Below, one piece after another: positions 1-9,580 of a stretch of 64,000 nucleotides of DNA. Made by a program: the position numbers and the translations under genes. The notes below the pieces were generated by a model. That model was not told where the DNA came from. It searched no databases and saw nothing but the letters and a program-made list of their open reading frames with translations. The stretch's first letter is position 1; the number at the start of each line of letters is the position of its first letter. Origin of the DNA: Agaribacter marinus (GTDB lineage: Bacteria > Pseudomonadota > Gammaproteobacteria > Enterobacterales > Alteromonadaceae). The stretch is from assembly GCF_030160655.1 (NCBI RefSeq), contig NZ_BSOT01000009.1, forward strand, positions 62,001 to 126,000. Direction: 5' to 3'.

Positions 1-267
1 TACTACTTCAGCTTTTTCAGCTTCTAGAATAGTATCTGCGCTGGTGCCTTTCAGTAATTTAGAAACCGCCTCTTTATTTTTGGCGAGCAAGATACCGAGT
101 TCTTCCGACATGGACTCGTTTAGCTCAATGCCTTTACTCGATATGTACAAACTTAGATTGTCTGCAATATCGAGCATTTTATCGTATTGATCAGCTTCTT
201 TTTTGTCTGTAGTAACCAACTTATCTACTCCCCTATGCTGCACAACATATTGGGTAATGACTGCCAT
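1..267 (-). CDS. yebG: YebG-family SOS-induced protein (3' end beyond window)
   Basis: The 89 visible N-terminal residues start MAVITQYVV and contain the block KKEADQYDKMLDIADNL, which closely resembles E. coli YebG (KKEADAYDKMLDTADLL). YebG is a small LexA-regulated protein of about 96 residues whose biochemical role is poorly defined. The start is supported by a strong Shine-Dalgarno (AGGGGAG, complement of 275-281) eight bases upstream of the ATG. A perfect LexA box lies 46 bases upstream, as in E. coli. The stop codon lies outside the window, so the C-terminal tail, which is variable in this family, cannot be seen. Confidence 0.9.
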   Translation of the reverse strand, partial: MAVITQYVVQHRGVDKLVTTDKKEADQYDKMLDIADNLSLYISSKGIELNESMSEELGILLAKNKEAVSKLLKGTSADTILEAEKAEVV

Positions 268-305
268 TCAGTTTCTCCCCTAAGTAAATTACAGATCATA
301 ATAAC

Positions 306-311
306 ATTATA
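306..311 (-). promoter_or_regulatory. yebG -10 element
   Basis: TATAAT on the minus strand (ATTATA on the plus strand), directly downstream of the LexA box and about 40 bases before the yebG start. No good -35 hexamer is visible at 16-18 bp, so the upstream part of the promoter lies within or beyond the LexA site. Confidence 0.6.
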
Positions 312-312
312 A

Positions 313-328
313 CTGTATAAATAAACAG
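313..328 (-). promoter_or_regulatory. LexA (SOS) box of yebG
   Basis: CTGTATAAATAAACAG matches the gammaproteobacterial LexA consensus CTGT-N8-ACAG in all eight fixed positions and has the AT-rich centre typical of strong sites. On the minus strand it abuts a TATAAT hexamer (306-311), so LexA would block RNA polymerase at this promoter. The site is strongly expected because yebG is a classical SOS gene. Confidence 0.93.
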
Positions 329-709
329 TTTATGTCTTTATTTTTGATATAAACTTTACACTTGTGTTTGAACGTTTGCTTATGCTTTTTTTAAGCAATT
401 CAGAGAAGGCTTATGTAAAGTTGAGAATGTTAGGCTTATTACGGCAGTTGATTTAAGGTTTAAATTTTGTAAATTTTATTGCTCAAACGCACAATTGTTT
501 TGTTTACATCGAATGCAGTCGTGGTTAGATTTTATAGATTAGTTGGCATGTTAAGTACACATAGTATTGATTTTATTCATATTACTAACGGAAACAGAAA
601 AACTTCCTAGAAAGTACATATAGCATGCAAATTGTGTTTTTTTTATATGCTAAAAACGTATAAATGGTTAACATTTATAACGGTATAATATAACCATTAT
701 ATTTTCCCA
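329..709. other. AT-rich divergent intergenic region with inverted repeats
   Basis: This is the control region between yebG and the divergent AraC-type hybrid regulator. No coding sequence is seen. Close to the right-hand gene are two inverted repeats: TATAAATG-GTTAA-CATTTATA (659-679) and TATAAT-ATAACC-ATTATA (684-701). The TATAAT at 684-689 could be the -10 element of the rightward gene, which would leave only a short leader before its ATG at 710. The first repeat is a plausible operator, perhaps for autoregulation; this is inference. Confidence 0.55.
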
Positions 710-2470
710 ATGAGTCACGTAGTACATAGGAAATTACCGTTGGATATTTTTTACGAAGCTATTTATGTCGTAGGTGCGTTTGCGTTGTGCGTGTCGCTTT
801 ACGTTAACTTGATGCAAATTCGGATTATTCGTGAAGTAAAACATCAGACTATCCTGCTAACAAAGAACGCATGCGATAAGCCCAAAGTAATAAATAACAA
901 TAAGCTATTTACTATGGCTAATCAGTTAGAAACTGCTGTAAAGGGGTTAGCTACGTCTAATTACTGGACGCAAAATCATGAGCAATGCCCTTCATTGTAC
1001 CGTACCAAGTTGCGCAATGAATTAGGGCAAGTGCGCAATTTACTGCATACCTTAAGACATTTCCAGTTCAATAATACCGAATGCGACGCTGCTATCGATG
1101 ATATTACTGCTCAAACAAGTGTTACGCTTGAAAACAACACCTTAGATCTATCTTCTGTACAAAAAGCATTGTTTGAGTTCGCTGATTTCCATCATTGTAA
1201 ATTGTCAATATCACTATCAGAAAAATGTATTCTTCTGATGCCAAATAGTACCTTTTGCAAAGTATTAAAAGAACTAGTCGTTAATGCCGTAGTGCATAAT
1301 GATGAGCACACCAATATTCTTGTTTATGGCGGTGTTTGTGAAAACAACTTAGTAATTAATATCTTGGACAATGGGCGAGGAATGCCTTTAGCACAACTAA
1401 ATGACATTTGGTTCAAGGTCGAGAATGCATGTGCCTTGCATCGGCGCAGTGCTGATACTTATGTGTTTACCGACTTACCGGCGGCAATATGCACCATTAA
1501 ATCGTTTGGCGGAGACGTTGAAATAAATACCGCTTTAGAATACGGAACCAATGTTAGAGTATTTGTGCCTCTTAAGGATAAAACTTCTGATGATGCAACA
1601 GACAAATGCGAGACTGATGGAAGTGTCAATAGCAATACTAAGCCTCTTGAAAATGTGCTTCAGATAGCCGCTAGCGCAGAAAAAACTTCAGCGTTTCAGC
1701 AGTTGCATAATCCAGCATTACTAGTCATTAATTTTTCAAACTCTTATGTGTTTAAAGATACAAGAGCGTCTATTTTACCAAACCATGATGTGTGTCTTGT
1801 TGAAACGATTGATGAAGCAATAACTATGCTGTCTACGCGTAACATTAAGTTAGTGTTATGTGATATCGACGTGGAATATGACAAAGCATTAGAGCTATCT
1901 TCGTTGATGATGGCTAGCCCTAAGATACGTGATATTCCGATTGTACTCTTAGCGTTTGCTATTCCTCAAGATTTACGTATTAAATTGTTGCGAGCAGGTA
2001 TCACTAACCTTCTAGAGAAGCCAGTGAGAATCGAAGAAATCATGGCGATTTCACGTGCATGTATTGACGAAGTCAAAGCGGCAGAAAATAATGTTGAAGA
2101 AGCGTTAGCGACTTATACGATAGAAAAATCCGTAGTCAGCGCTAGTAATGTTGACAATGAATTTGTAGACAAATTTCAAAACATCATTGAACAGTATTAT
2201 GCAGATCAAGAATTTAATCGTGCCCGATGCGCAGCGTTACTATTCATGTCAGAGAAGACACTTCATCGGCGTATTCGGACGTATTTCGATTCAAACTTTC
2301 GCTCTTACTTACAAAAGCATCGTATGGTCAAGGCGCGCGAAATTCTATTGAGTGGTGAATCTGTTACCTACACCAGTTTGAATGTCGGTATCCCATCCTT
2401 ATCAAATTTCACTCGAAATTTTAGGCTGCACTTTGGATACCCACCATCAAAATTAAGCAAACGTGGATAA
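710..2470 (+). CDS. Membrane-anchored pseudokinase-receiver-AraC hybrid regulator
   Basis: The 586-residue protein has one predicted N-terminal membrane segment (about residues 14-34), a histidine-kinase-like ATPase region (about 175-290), a receiver-like domain (about 335-455) and a C-terminal AraC-type double helix-turn-helix (about 483-586). The ATPase region keeps an N-box (ELVVNAVVHND) and G1 box (DNGRGMP, near 217), but the GTGLGL G2 box has become VFTDLPAA. The segment where the phospho-acceptor histidine is expected reads RNELGQVRNLL, with N where the consensus SHELRTPL has H. The receiver keeps LCDID near 382 and the Lys-Pro near 437. The predicted output is DNA binding from the membrane. 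It may be a pseudokinase that senses through its own receiver; targets are unknown. No clear Shine-Dalgarno precedes the chosen ATG, which is kept because it includes the membrane segment. Confidence 0.75.
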   Translation: MSHVVHRKLPLDIFYEAIYVVGAFALCVSLYVNLMQIRIIREVKHQTILLTKNACDKPKVINNNKLFTMANQLETAVKGLATSNYWTQNHEQCPSLYRTKLRNELGQVRNLLHTLRHFQFNNTECDAAIDDITAQTSVTLENNTLDLSSVQKALFEFADFHHCKLSISLSEKCILLMPNSTFCKVLKELVVNAVVHNDEHTNILVYGGVCENNLVINILDNGRGMPLAQLNDIWFKVENACALHRRSADTYVFTDLPAAICTIKSFGGDVEINTALEYGTNVRVFVPLKDKTSDDATDKCETDGSVNSNTKPLENVLQIAASAEKTSAFQQLHNPALLVINFSNSYVFKDTRASILPNHDVCLVETIDEAITMLSTRNIKLVLCDIDVEYDKALELSSLMMASPKIRDIPIVLLAFAIPQDLRIKLLRAGITNLLEKPVRIEEIMAISRACIDEVKAAENNVEEALATYTIEKSVVSASNVDNEFVDKFQNIIEQYYADQEFNRARCAALLFMSEKTLHRRIRTYFDSNFRSYLQKHRMVKAREILLSGESVTYTSLNVGIPSLSNFTRNFRLHFGYPPSKLSKRG

Positions 2471-2490
2471 CTAGGCTAATGTTGATTAGT

Positions 2491-4710
2491 CTAGTCGTGG
2501 CCGCCCAAGATTTGTATTTGTGCGATATCCGTATCACCTTTAATGACTTTGCGAATACCATCTTGGGTTAGTGTACGCATGCCATCTTGCATTGCTTGCG
2601 TTTTCATCTCATTGACTGACGCTTCTTTGTACACGAGCGCCCTCAGTTCGGGTGTCATGCCCAATAGTTCATGTACGCCCGTTCTGCCTTTGTAACCCGT
2701 ATCACCACAGTCATCACAGCCTTTCGCCCTATGCAGTTGTAAGTTACTATCTAGGTGTAATTCTTCAAACCATTCATCGCCATATTGACGCTTAATAAAT
2801 GCAATGTCGTCTTCTGTGGCGGCGTATTTTTCTTTGCAGTTACCACAAAGTGTACGAATAAGTCGTTGAGCTAGAATGCCGACACATGCATCAGAAAAAT
2901 TCACTGGATCTAAACCTAAATCTAATAGACGAGTGATGGTCTCGGGCGCAGAGTTAGTGTGTAATGTAGACAATACCATATGTCCAGTTAACGACGCTTC
3001 AATTCCCGCATGCGCCGTTTCTTTATCTCGCATTTCACCAATCAGGATAATGTCTGGGTCGGCACGCAAAAAGGCCCGTAATGCATTTGCGAAAGTAAAA
3101 CCAATTTTGGGGCTCACCTGCACTTGTTGAAGCCCTGGTTGAGTGATTTCTACAGGATCTTCAGCAGTCCAAATTTTCTTTTCAGGCGTATTGAGATATC
3201 CAAGTACGGCGTGAAGTGTGGTTGTTTTACCTGAACCAGTAGGACCAACAACTAGTAATATGCCGTGTGGTTTTTGAATCATTTGTTTTAGCCTATCCAT
3301 GTTTTCGGCCATCAAATTCATTTTTTCAATGGGCATGGCACCGCCAGTGGCTAATATCCGCATAACGACACCTTCACCAGCAACGGTAGGGATAGTTGCT
3401 ACTCGCACTTCAACTGATTGTCCGGACATTTTAAATGCCAATTTTCCATCTTGAGGAACACGTTTTTCGGCAATATTTAGGCCTGACATAATTTTGATAC
3501 GCGCGATAACAGCACTATGGTGGGATGCTGGTACTTGTGTGATATCACGAATAACACCATCAACTCGCATTCGAACGCGTGTGGGCGCGCCTTTTTCAGG
3601 GTCAACATGAATATCTGATGCATTCAGACGTTTAGCGTCTTGCAATACTCTACTGACTAAACGAACGACCGCTGGAGCGTCTTCCGCCATTTCGTCAGTA
3701 TTGTCGTCATCATCTTCTAAAGATGTTCCTATTTCGTCGAGGATTTCATCCATTTCTCCTGGGCCAGCACCAGCGCTGGTTTCACCTAAGTACTGAAGAA
3801 TATGATTTGGCAATGCCACTGCAATTTCGTAGCTGTCGATACCCAATGCACTTTCAATTTCCATTAGAAGTTCCGCATTGTTAGGTTCCAACATCAAGAC
3901 TATTGGGTTTTCTCGTACATCTGAAATAACCGCTACAAGATTACGTTTAAGGTATGACATATTCAGTTTAGAATTACCTTGATGTAAGTTGTAGGTATCA
4001 GGCAAATAACCCAAAAATGGTACTTGATAGTGAACAGACAAAGCTTCGCCAATGTCTTCTTCTTTAACTCTCAATTCAGAAATGATGCGTTGAATTATTT
4101 GCCTTGGATTATTGGACTCACAGATATCGTTGAGAGGTTTCTGTTGAACCAAATTTCGGTGGACGAGATAGTCTAAGGGGTTTTTGGTGCCACCGAGTTC
4201 ATATCTAAATTTATCGCCGAGGGTGTTTGCTATTTTCGTCGCTAAGGCTAAGTCGTCATCGTTAAAACTGCCAGAAGATTTATTGATAACTTGCATAACG
4301 CCCATTAAAACGCCTGCATTGATCACCGGTACGCACAAAATACTGGCCGTTTTAAATTGACTCGCCTTATCAAACTTCTTATCAAAACGTAGCCTGAAAT
4401 GTATTTGTTTTAATTGTTCGTCGTCATAAGGATCGTTAATGACTAAAGGCTGTTGTGCCATTGCAACGTAACCGGCAATCGAAAGTGGGCTGATAGGTAC
4501 CTTTATCTCTTTGGTTTCTTTACCTGTCTTATATCTTGCGACCAGATCTTGATGTTGGCGACGACGTTGAAATATCGACATACGAACGGCGCCAAATGCT
4601 TGTAAAATTAGTGGTTCAACTTCTCTGTATGCTGCGGTCAGCGAAGGGTAGGCTTGCAGTCGCTTATTAAGCTCTGTGAGTATTGTATTGTTTGGCGACT
4701 GTTCTTGCAT
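2491..4710 (-). CDS. GAF-domain GspE/PilB-family secretion ATPase
   Basis: The protein has 739 residues. The N-terminus (about 15-165) is a GAF-like sensory domain. A T2SSE N-terminal (MshEN-type) region follows at about 175-320, then an acidic linker, then the GspE/PilB ATPase core. Visible motifs are Walker A GPTGSGKTTT (near 489), the Asp-box/Walker B region DPDIILIGEMRD, the His box LSTLHTNSA, and a four-cysteine zinc site CGNC...CDDC. GspE/PilB ATPases power type II secretion or type IV pilus assembly from the cytoplasmic face of the inner membrane. No other secretion or pilin gene is adjacent, so this is an orphan ATPase, and the GAF domain implies ligand control. It ends 20 bases from the convergent AraC-hybrid gene. 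Its exact machine cannot be deduced from the sequence. Confidence 0.85.
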   Translation of the reverse strand: MQEQSPNNTILTELNKRLQAYPSLTAAYREVEPLILQAFGAVRMSIFQRRRQHQDLVARYKTGKETKEIKVPISPLSIAGYVAMAQQPLVINDPYDDEQLKQIHFRLRFDKKFDKASQFKTASILCVPVINAGVLMGVMQVINKSSGSFNDDDLALATKIANTLGDKFRYELGGTKNPLDYLVHRNLVQQKPLNDICESNNPRQIIQRIISELRVKEEDIGEALSVHYQVPFLGYLPDTYNLHQGNSKLNMSYLKRNLVAVISDVRENPIVLMLEPNNAELLMEIESALGIDSYEIAVALPNHILQYLGETSAGAGPGEMDEILDEIGTSLEDDDDNTDEMAEDAPAVVRLVSRVLQDAKRLNASDIHVDPEKGAPTRVRMRVDGVIRDITQVPASHHSAVIARIKIMSGLNIAEKRVPQDGKLAFKMSGQSVEVRVATIPTVAGEGVVMRILATGGAMPIEKMNLMAENMDRLKQMIQKPHGILLVVGPTGSGKTTTLHAVLGYLNTPEKKIWTAEDPVEITQPGLQQVQVSPKIGFTFANALRAFLRADPDIILIGEMRDKETAHAGIEASLTGHMVLSTLHTNSAPETITRLLDLGLDPVNFSDACVGILAQRLIRTLCGNCKEKYAATEDDIAFIKRQYGDEWFEELHLDSNLQLHRAKGCDDCGDTGYKGRTGVHELLGMTPELRALVYKEASVNEMKTQAMQDGMRTLTQDGIRKVIKGDTDIAQIQILGGHD

Positions 4711-5368
4711 TGGATCTTTGGTTTCCTTTAACGATCTTCAAATTAATCTGGCAAATTGTTACGTGTTCTTTCGTAAAAGTCATCTGACTTCTGGTATAGA
4801 TTAAGCGTTTCACCTTATGAACTTTATACGTATATAATTGAGTATTATCGGCAAATTTGAAAAAATCTTTCGTGTCAGGAATATTGACTTTTTATAAGAC
4901 TGTTTTGGGTCAAAAAATAGACTTGTAGACAGCCATTGTTGTCCATAAAAAGAACATATTCATAGATTAAAGAAGAGCCTATAATTCCAATTGTAAATAT
5001 CAATTTTGTACAAATATGAGTTAAGTTTTACAATACCCCGTTGAACAACATTCTGATAATATGTTGGCCATTGATAAAACCTCCAAAGCGTCAAGAGGTA
5101 AATCAAGTTTAGTGTGCATAAATATACAAATCGCTATTTGATTTATTTGTCGGTATCTTGAGACAACAAAAGGATATACAACACGTCATGGCGTTAGCAT
5201 TTTATTCTCTGCTCAAGAATTTGAAAAACATACTCCTACGTCGTGGAAAGTAGCGCAGATTTAAAGCATTGACGCCGTTAAGCGTCCAAGATATTTAAAG
5301 CGCAATTGTTGCGCCTAAGCTATTAAATTGCGATAAACTTTGATTTATAGATTTATTAAGGACAAAGC
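4711..5368. other. 658-base AT-rich intergenic region
   Basis: This separates the divergent secretion-ATPase and efflux genes and probably holds both promoters. No convincing gene is seen. Two short hairpins lie near the efflux operon: GACGC-cgttaa-GCGTC (5271-5286) and GCGCAA-TTG-TTGCGC (5300-5314). Neither has a T-run, so they look more like operator or leader structures than terminators. The length is unusual for this otherwise compact window. Confidence 0.5.
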
Positions 5369-6475
5369 ATGAAACAAACCAGTTCAATATTTCGCTGGCT
5401 GATTACGTTAGGGGCTTGCTGCGCGATTGCTTATGCATTGTATTATTTCAATCTGCGACAAAATGCCTCCGCAGCATCTAATGAGCCGATGGAATTCCCG
5501 GAAACAGTTGAAGCAATTAAAGTAGGTAGCACAACGTGGGTATCTAAAACCAAGGCTTTGGGAGAAGTTGTTGCCACCCGTATCATCACAATTCGGAATG
5601 AACTTGAGGGTACTATTGTTGCGCTTAATTTACCTTCAGGTGGTCAAATTAAACAAGGACAAATTCTTGTTCAGTTGGACAGTAGTGAAGAACAAGCGAA
5701 CTTAGCTAATGCCAGAGCAAACTTAGAATTGGCAGAAATAGAATTACGCAGGAACAAAAAGCTTTACAAGCAGGGCGTCGTCAGTCAAGACAACTACGAC
5801 AAAGCACGGATTCAAGTGACGATTCAACAGGCGAAAATTGATGCCATCACCAGTTTAATTGATAAAAAAACTATCAAAGCGCCTTTTGATGCAGTAGCAG
5901 GATTACATTCACTTGAAGTGGGGCAATATCTTTCTGCGAACAGCGAAATCAATACATTGGTTAGTGTTGACGACAAAATATGGGTTGATTTTAAACTGCC
6001 ACAACAATTTGCTTATATTCAAACTGGTACAGAGTTGCAGGTTAAATTGCCCTACGACGAAGTACCCGTTAAAGGTAAAATTTTGGCGAAGAACACGCTG
6101 TTGAACCGGGCGGCTCGTAGCTTAACGTTCAGAGCTGAAATTACCAACACTGATCAACTACTTAAACCAGGTATTGTAGTAAATGTATTGGTTCCTACGT
6201 CGGTTGCCACTCAAGCGATTGAAATACCCACATCCGCTATCATGCGTGATCAGTTCTCGACCTATGTGTATTTTTTAACGCCAGCTCAAGACAACAAGAA
6301 TTACCGCGCTACAAGAAGAGAAATCACTATTGGTGAAGAGTTTGATAGCAGCACTATCGTGACTTCAGGGCTAAATATAAACGATTTAATTGTGAGCCTC
6401 GGTGCATTTAAATTGCGTCCAGACTTACTCGTAACGTTTGATCCGAAAGCAAATGCTCTGGATAAACCTCAGTAA
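5369..6475 (+). CDS. RND efflux periplasmic adaptor (membrane fusion protein)
   Basis: A 368-residue HlyD/AcrA-type adaptor. It has an N-terminal membrane anchor (about 9-27), a biotinyl-lipoyl-like half (ATRIITIRNELEGTIVAL, then QGQILVQLDSSEEQANLANA), a coiled-coil hairpin (about 100-150), and beta-barrel and membrane-proximal domains. It would link the inner-membrane RND pump encoded next to it to an outer-membrane TolC-like channel, which is not encoded here. The ATG is preceded by AAGGA at a good distance. The pump gene starts 21 bases downstream, so the two genes form an operon. Substrates are unknown. Confidence 0.9.
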   Translation: MKQTSSIFRWLITLGACCAIAYALYYFNLRQNASAASNEPMEFPETVEAIKVGSTTWVSKTKALGEVVATRIITIRNELEGTIVALNLPSGGQIKQGQILVQLDSSEEQANLANARANLELAEIELRRNKKLYKQGVVSQDNYDKARIQVTIQQAKIDAITSLIDKKTIKAPFDAVAGLHSLEVGQYLSANSEINTLVSVDDKIWVDFKLPQQFAYIQTGTELQVKLPYDEVPVKGKILAKNTLLNRAARSLTFRAEITNTDQLLKPGIVVNVLVPTSVATQAIEIPTSAIMRDQFSTYVYFLTPAQDNKNYRATRREITIGEEFDSSTIVTSGLNINDLIVSLGAFKLRPDLLVTFDPKANALDKPQ

Positions 6476-6496
6476 TTAAACAGGACGTTTACCAAT

Positions 6497-9400
6497 ATGA
6501 ATCATATGAAAAAAAATATAATGGACATGTTTGTCACTAAACCTGTTTTGGCCATCGTGTTATCCATGGTTATTGTATTGGTCGGCCTATTGGCAGCTAC
6601 TAAATTACCTATATTGCAATATCCTCAAATCGAAAGTTCTTCCATTGAAATTAACACCTTTTATGTAGGGGCATCAGCCAAAGAGATCCAAGGTTTCGTT
6701 ACTGAACCAATTGAGCGAGCTGCTTCCACTGTGCCGGGTGTTGATTATGTTGATTCAACTTCAGTGGCTGGTTCGAGCAGGGTTACTATGTGGTTAGAGT
6801 TGAACCAAAATAGCACCATGGCCTTAGCTGAGTTGTCTAGTCGTCTCAGTCAGATTCGTTTTGAACTACCACAAGGTGCAGAAGATCCCGCCGTATCGGT
6901 TAGACGTGCCGACAGACCTAACGCCAGCTTTTATTTGGATGTAGAATCAAAAGAAATGTCACGGGAACAACTGACTGATTATTTGACTTATCAAGTCAAT
7001 CCAATTTTGTCTACGATCAAAGGTGTGCAGCGCGTTGGTTTAGAGGGGGGGCGTTCTCCCGCGATGCGTATTTGGATTGACCCGGATAAACTTGCTGCAT
7101 TCAATTTAAGTTCTATCGATGTACAAAATGCACTAATTGCTAACAACGTGGCGGCAACTATTGGCAATAGTGAAAACGATAAACAACGTATAGATCTAAT
7201 CGCTAACACATTAATGAAAACTGAGAGTGATTTTCAGCGCTTAGTGATTAAACATATTGATGGTAGTAGCATTACCATAGGTGATATAGCCACCGTAGAG
7301 TTGGCAGAAAGTGAAGGTACAATTAACGCTAAGCTCAACAAAAACCAATCAATATACATTTCAGTTTGGCCCCTACCTGGTGCAAATGAAATTGAAATTG
7401 GTGATGAGTTGTATCGGCTAATAGAACAAATTAATCCTACACTTGATGGTGGTACCGAAATAGGCGTGGCATATGACGCTACTCTGTATATGCGCGATGC
7501 TATCAGTGAGATTTTTACCACCTTAAGCGAAACCGTCGTGTTAGTAGGCATTGTTATTTTGATGCTAATGGGTTCGTTTAGAACAGCCATAGTGCCCTTG
7601 ATTACCATTCCTATTTCTATTTTGGGTGCTATGGCTGCTATGTCATTGATGGGATTCTCGCTTAACTTATTGACTATTTTAGCAGTAGTGCTATCGGTAG
7701 GTTTAGTTGTAGATGACGCAATAGTAGTTGTGGAAAATGTTGCCAAATACATGCGAGAAGGTATGGGACGTCGGCAGGCTGCGCTAAAAAGTTCAAGGCA
7801 ATTACTTACACCAATTATCGGAATGACTATTACTTTAGCGGCGGTATATGCGCCAATTGGATTTATGTCAGGTTTAACTGGTATGTTGTTCAAAGAATTT
7901 GTATTTACCTTAGCTATTGCCGTCTTATTTTCAGGTGTCGTCGCGTTAACATTGTCACCCATAATGAGTGCTTATTTGTCACCAGAGGGGGGCAAGGAAA
8001 GTAAGATTACCGTGTGGGTTAACCGCCAGTTTAGCAAGCTAGAACGCTTTTATGCTAAACAACTAATTAGCGCGTTGGCATGGCGGCCGCAATTAATTAC
8101 GGCAGCTGTCTTTATCAGCATGTTAACCATTCCATTTTACTTGTTTTCGAAAAAAGAACTTGCGCCTACTGAAGACCAAAGTACCGTCGTTGTCATTGCT
8201 CAGTCACCGCCAGAGTCATCGTTGGAATACACTGACTTTCACATGAACAAAACCGTTGATAAATTGCTCGATATCGAAGGTGGTAAAGAAATGTGGCAAA
8301 TAGTTTTCCCTACTGGAGGGTTTGGTGGAATTGAATTTGTCACTAGTGACAAACGTGATTACACAACGGAAGAAATTGTTGGGGAAGTCTACAGTAGAGT
8401 CTCTACCATTGCAGGTATTCAAACCTTCCCTATACTGCCACCAGCCTTGCCTACCGCTGGAAATTTTGATGTAGAACTGATTATTACGTCAACAGATTCC
8501 CCGGAAGAGATGCAACAGTATGCCAGTCAAATTGTTGGTGCGGCATTCGGTAGTGGTCACTTTATGTTTGCTGATACTGACTTACGAATTGACCTCCCGC
8601 AAGCTAGATTGGTCATCGACAGGGAACGAATAGCCGACTTAGGTATGAGTCTCAATGAGGTGAATAGGCAAATGGCTATCATGTTGTCGGGCAACTATGT
8701 GAATCGTTTCAATTTAGATGGTCGAGCTTACAAAGTAATACCGATGATAGAAGGTCATGGAAGGCGCACACCAGAGGCCTTACTTGACTTACAATTGACT
8801 ACCCCAAGTGGTGACTTAATTGCACTTTCTGCGGTTGCGCAACTTGAAAAGGTTACTGCTCCGCGCTCATTAACCCGATTTACTCAACAGAATTCTTTCA
8901 AAGTATATGGCGGTATATTACCTTCAAGTACCAAGGAAGAGGCGCTGAGTGTGCTTGAGAATATTGCTCGGGATATCATGCCTAAACATTACAACATTGA
9001 TTACGCAGGCGAATCTCGACAAATCCGTAAAGGTGGCAACAGCTTGGTAGGTATTTTAGGTATAGCGCTCATTTTTGTTTATTTTGTGCTGGCCATTCAA
9101 TTTAACAGTTTGCGTGATCCTTTAGTCGTGTTGCTAGGCTCTGTCCCCTTAGCATTAGCTGGAGCAATGTTTTTCCCATACCTAGGCTTAACGACAATTA
9201 ATATATATTCACAAATAGGCTTGATCACCTTGGTGGGTTTGGTGGCTAAAAATGGCATCCTTATTGTGGAATTTGCTAAGGAAATGCAGCTCGATGGCCA
9301 TGATAAATTAAGCGCTATTACAGGCGCCGCGACCTCTCGTTTACGCCCAATTTTGATGACAACCGCTGCCACTGTATTAGGTCATTTTCCACTTATGATA

Positions 9401-9580
9401 GTAACTGGTGCGGGTGCAGAAGCAAGAAATAGCATTGGTCTTATTTTAGTAGCTGGTATGTTTATTGGCACCTTATTTACGCTGTACATTTTACCCAACG
9501 TTTATGTGTTGATTGCTCAAACACATAAGCCTACTAATATCGAAAAAGTAAAAGTGACGGAAGCAGCAGTACAAACGTAG
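6497..9580 (+). CDS. AcrB/HAE1-type RND efflux permease
   Basis: At 1027 residues this is the usual length for the hydrophobe/amphiphile RND family. The N-terminus, FVTKPVLAIVLSMVIVLVGL, forms the first membrane helix. TM4 carries the proton-relay pair in GLVVDDAIVVVENV and TM10 carries the relay lysine in GLVAKNGILIVEFAKE, so the protein should be an active proton-driven exporter. It would work as a trimer with the adjacent adaptor. No local regulator or outer-membrane channel gene is present, unlike the TetR-linked RND operon at 53-58 kb. Drug or solvent specificity cannot be read from the sequence. Confidence 0.92.
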   Translation: MNHMKKNIMDMFVTKPVLAIVLSMVIVLVGLLAATKLPILQYPQIESSSIEINTFYVGASAKEIQGFVTEPIERAASTVPGVDYVDSTSVAGSSRVTMWLELNQNSTMALAELSSRLSQIRFELPQGAEDPAVSVRRADRPNASFYLDVESKEMSREQLTDYLTYQVNPILSTIKGVQRVGLEGGRSPAMRIWIDPDKLAAFNLSSIDVQNALIANNVAATIGNSENDKQRIDLIANTLMKTESDFQRLVIKHIDGSSITIGDIATVELAESEGTINAKLNKNQSIYISVWPLPGANEIEIGDELYRLIEQINPTLDGGTEIGVAYDATLYMRDAISEIFTTLSETVVLVGIVILMLMGSFRTAIVPLITIPISILGAMAAMSLMGFSLNLLTILAVVLSVGLVVDDAIVVVENVAKYMREGMGRRQAALKSSRQLLTPIIGMTITLAAVYAPIGFMSGLTGMLFKEFVFTLAIAVLFSGVVALTLSPIMSAYLSPEGGKESKITVWVNRQFSKLERFYAKQLISALAWRPQLITAAVFISMLTIPFYLFSKKELAPTEDQSTVVVIAQSPPESSLEYTDFHMNKTVDKLLDIEGGKEMWQIVFPTGGFGGIEFVTSDKRDYTTEEIVGEVYSRVSTIAGIQTFPILPPALPTAGNFDVELIITSTDSPEEMQQYASQIVGAAFGSGHFMFADTDLRIDLPQARLVIDRERIADLGMSLNEVNRQMAIMLSGNYVNRFNLDGRAYKVIPMIEGHGRRTPEALLDLQLTTPSGDLIALSAVAQLEKVTAPRSLTRFTQQNSFKVYGGILPSSTKEEALSVLENIARDIMPKHYNIDYAGESRQIRKGGNSLVGILGIALIFVYFVLAIQFNSLRDPLVVLLGSVPLALAGAMFFPYLGLTTINIYSQIGLITLVGLVAKNGILIVEFAKEMQLDGHDKLSAITGAATSRLRPILMTTAATVLGHFPLMIVTGAGAEARNSIGLILVAGMFIGTLFTLYILPNVYVLIAQTHKPTNIEKVKVTEAAVQT

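Noticed and set aside
5188-5253. 22-codon frame in the intergenic region before the RND operon
   Set aside because: Very short, weakly spaced purine stretch upstream, no recognisable product.
7234-7962. 242-codon antisense frame in the RND permease gene
   Set aside because: A long open frame opposite a clear, conserved gene; composition follows from the codon bias of the sense strand.
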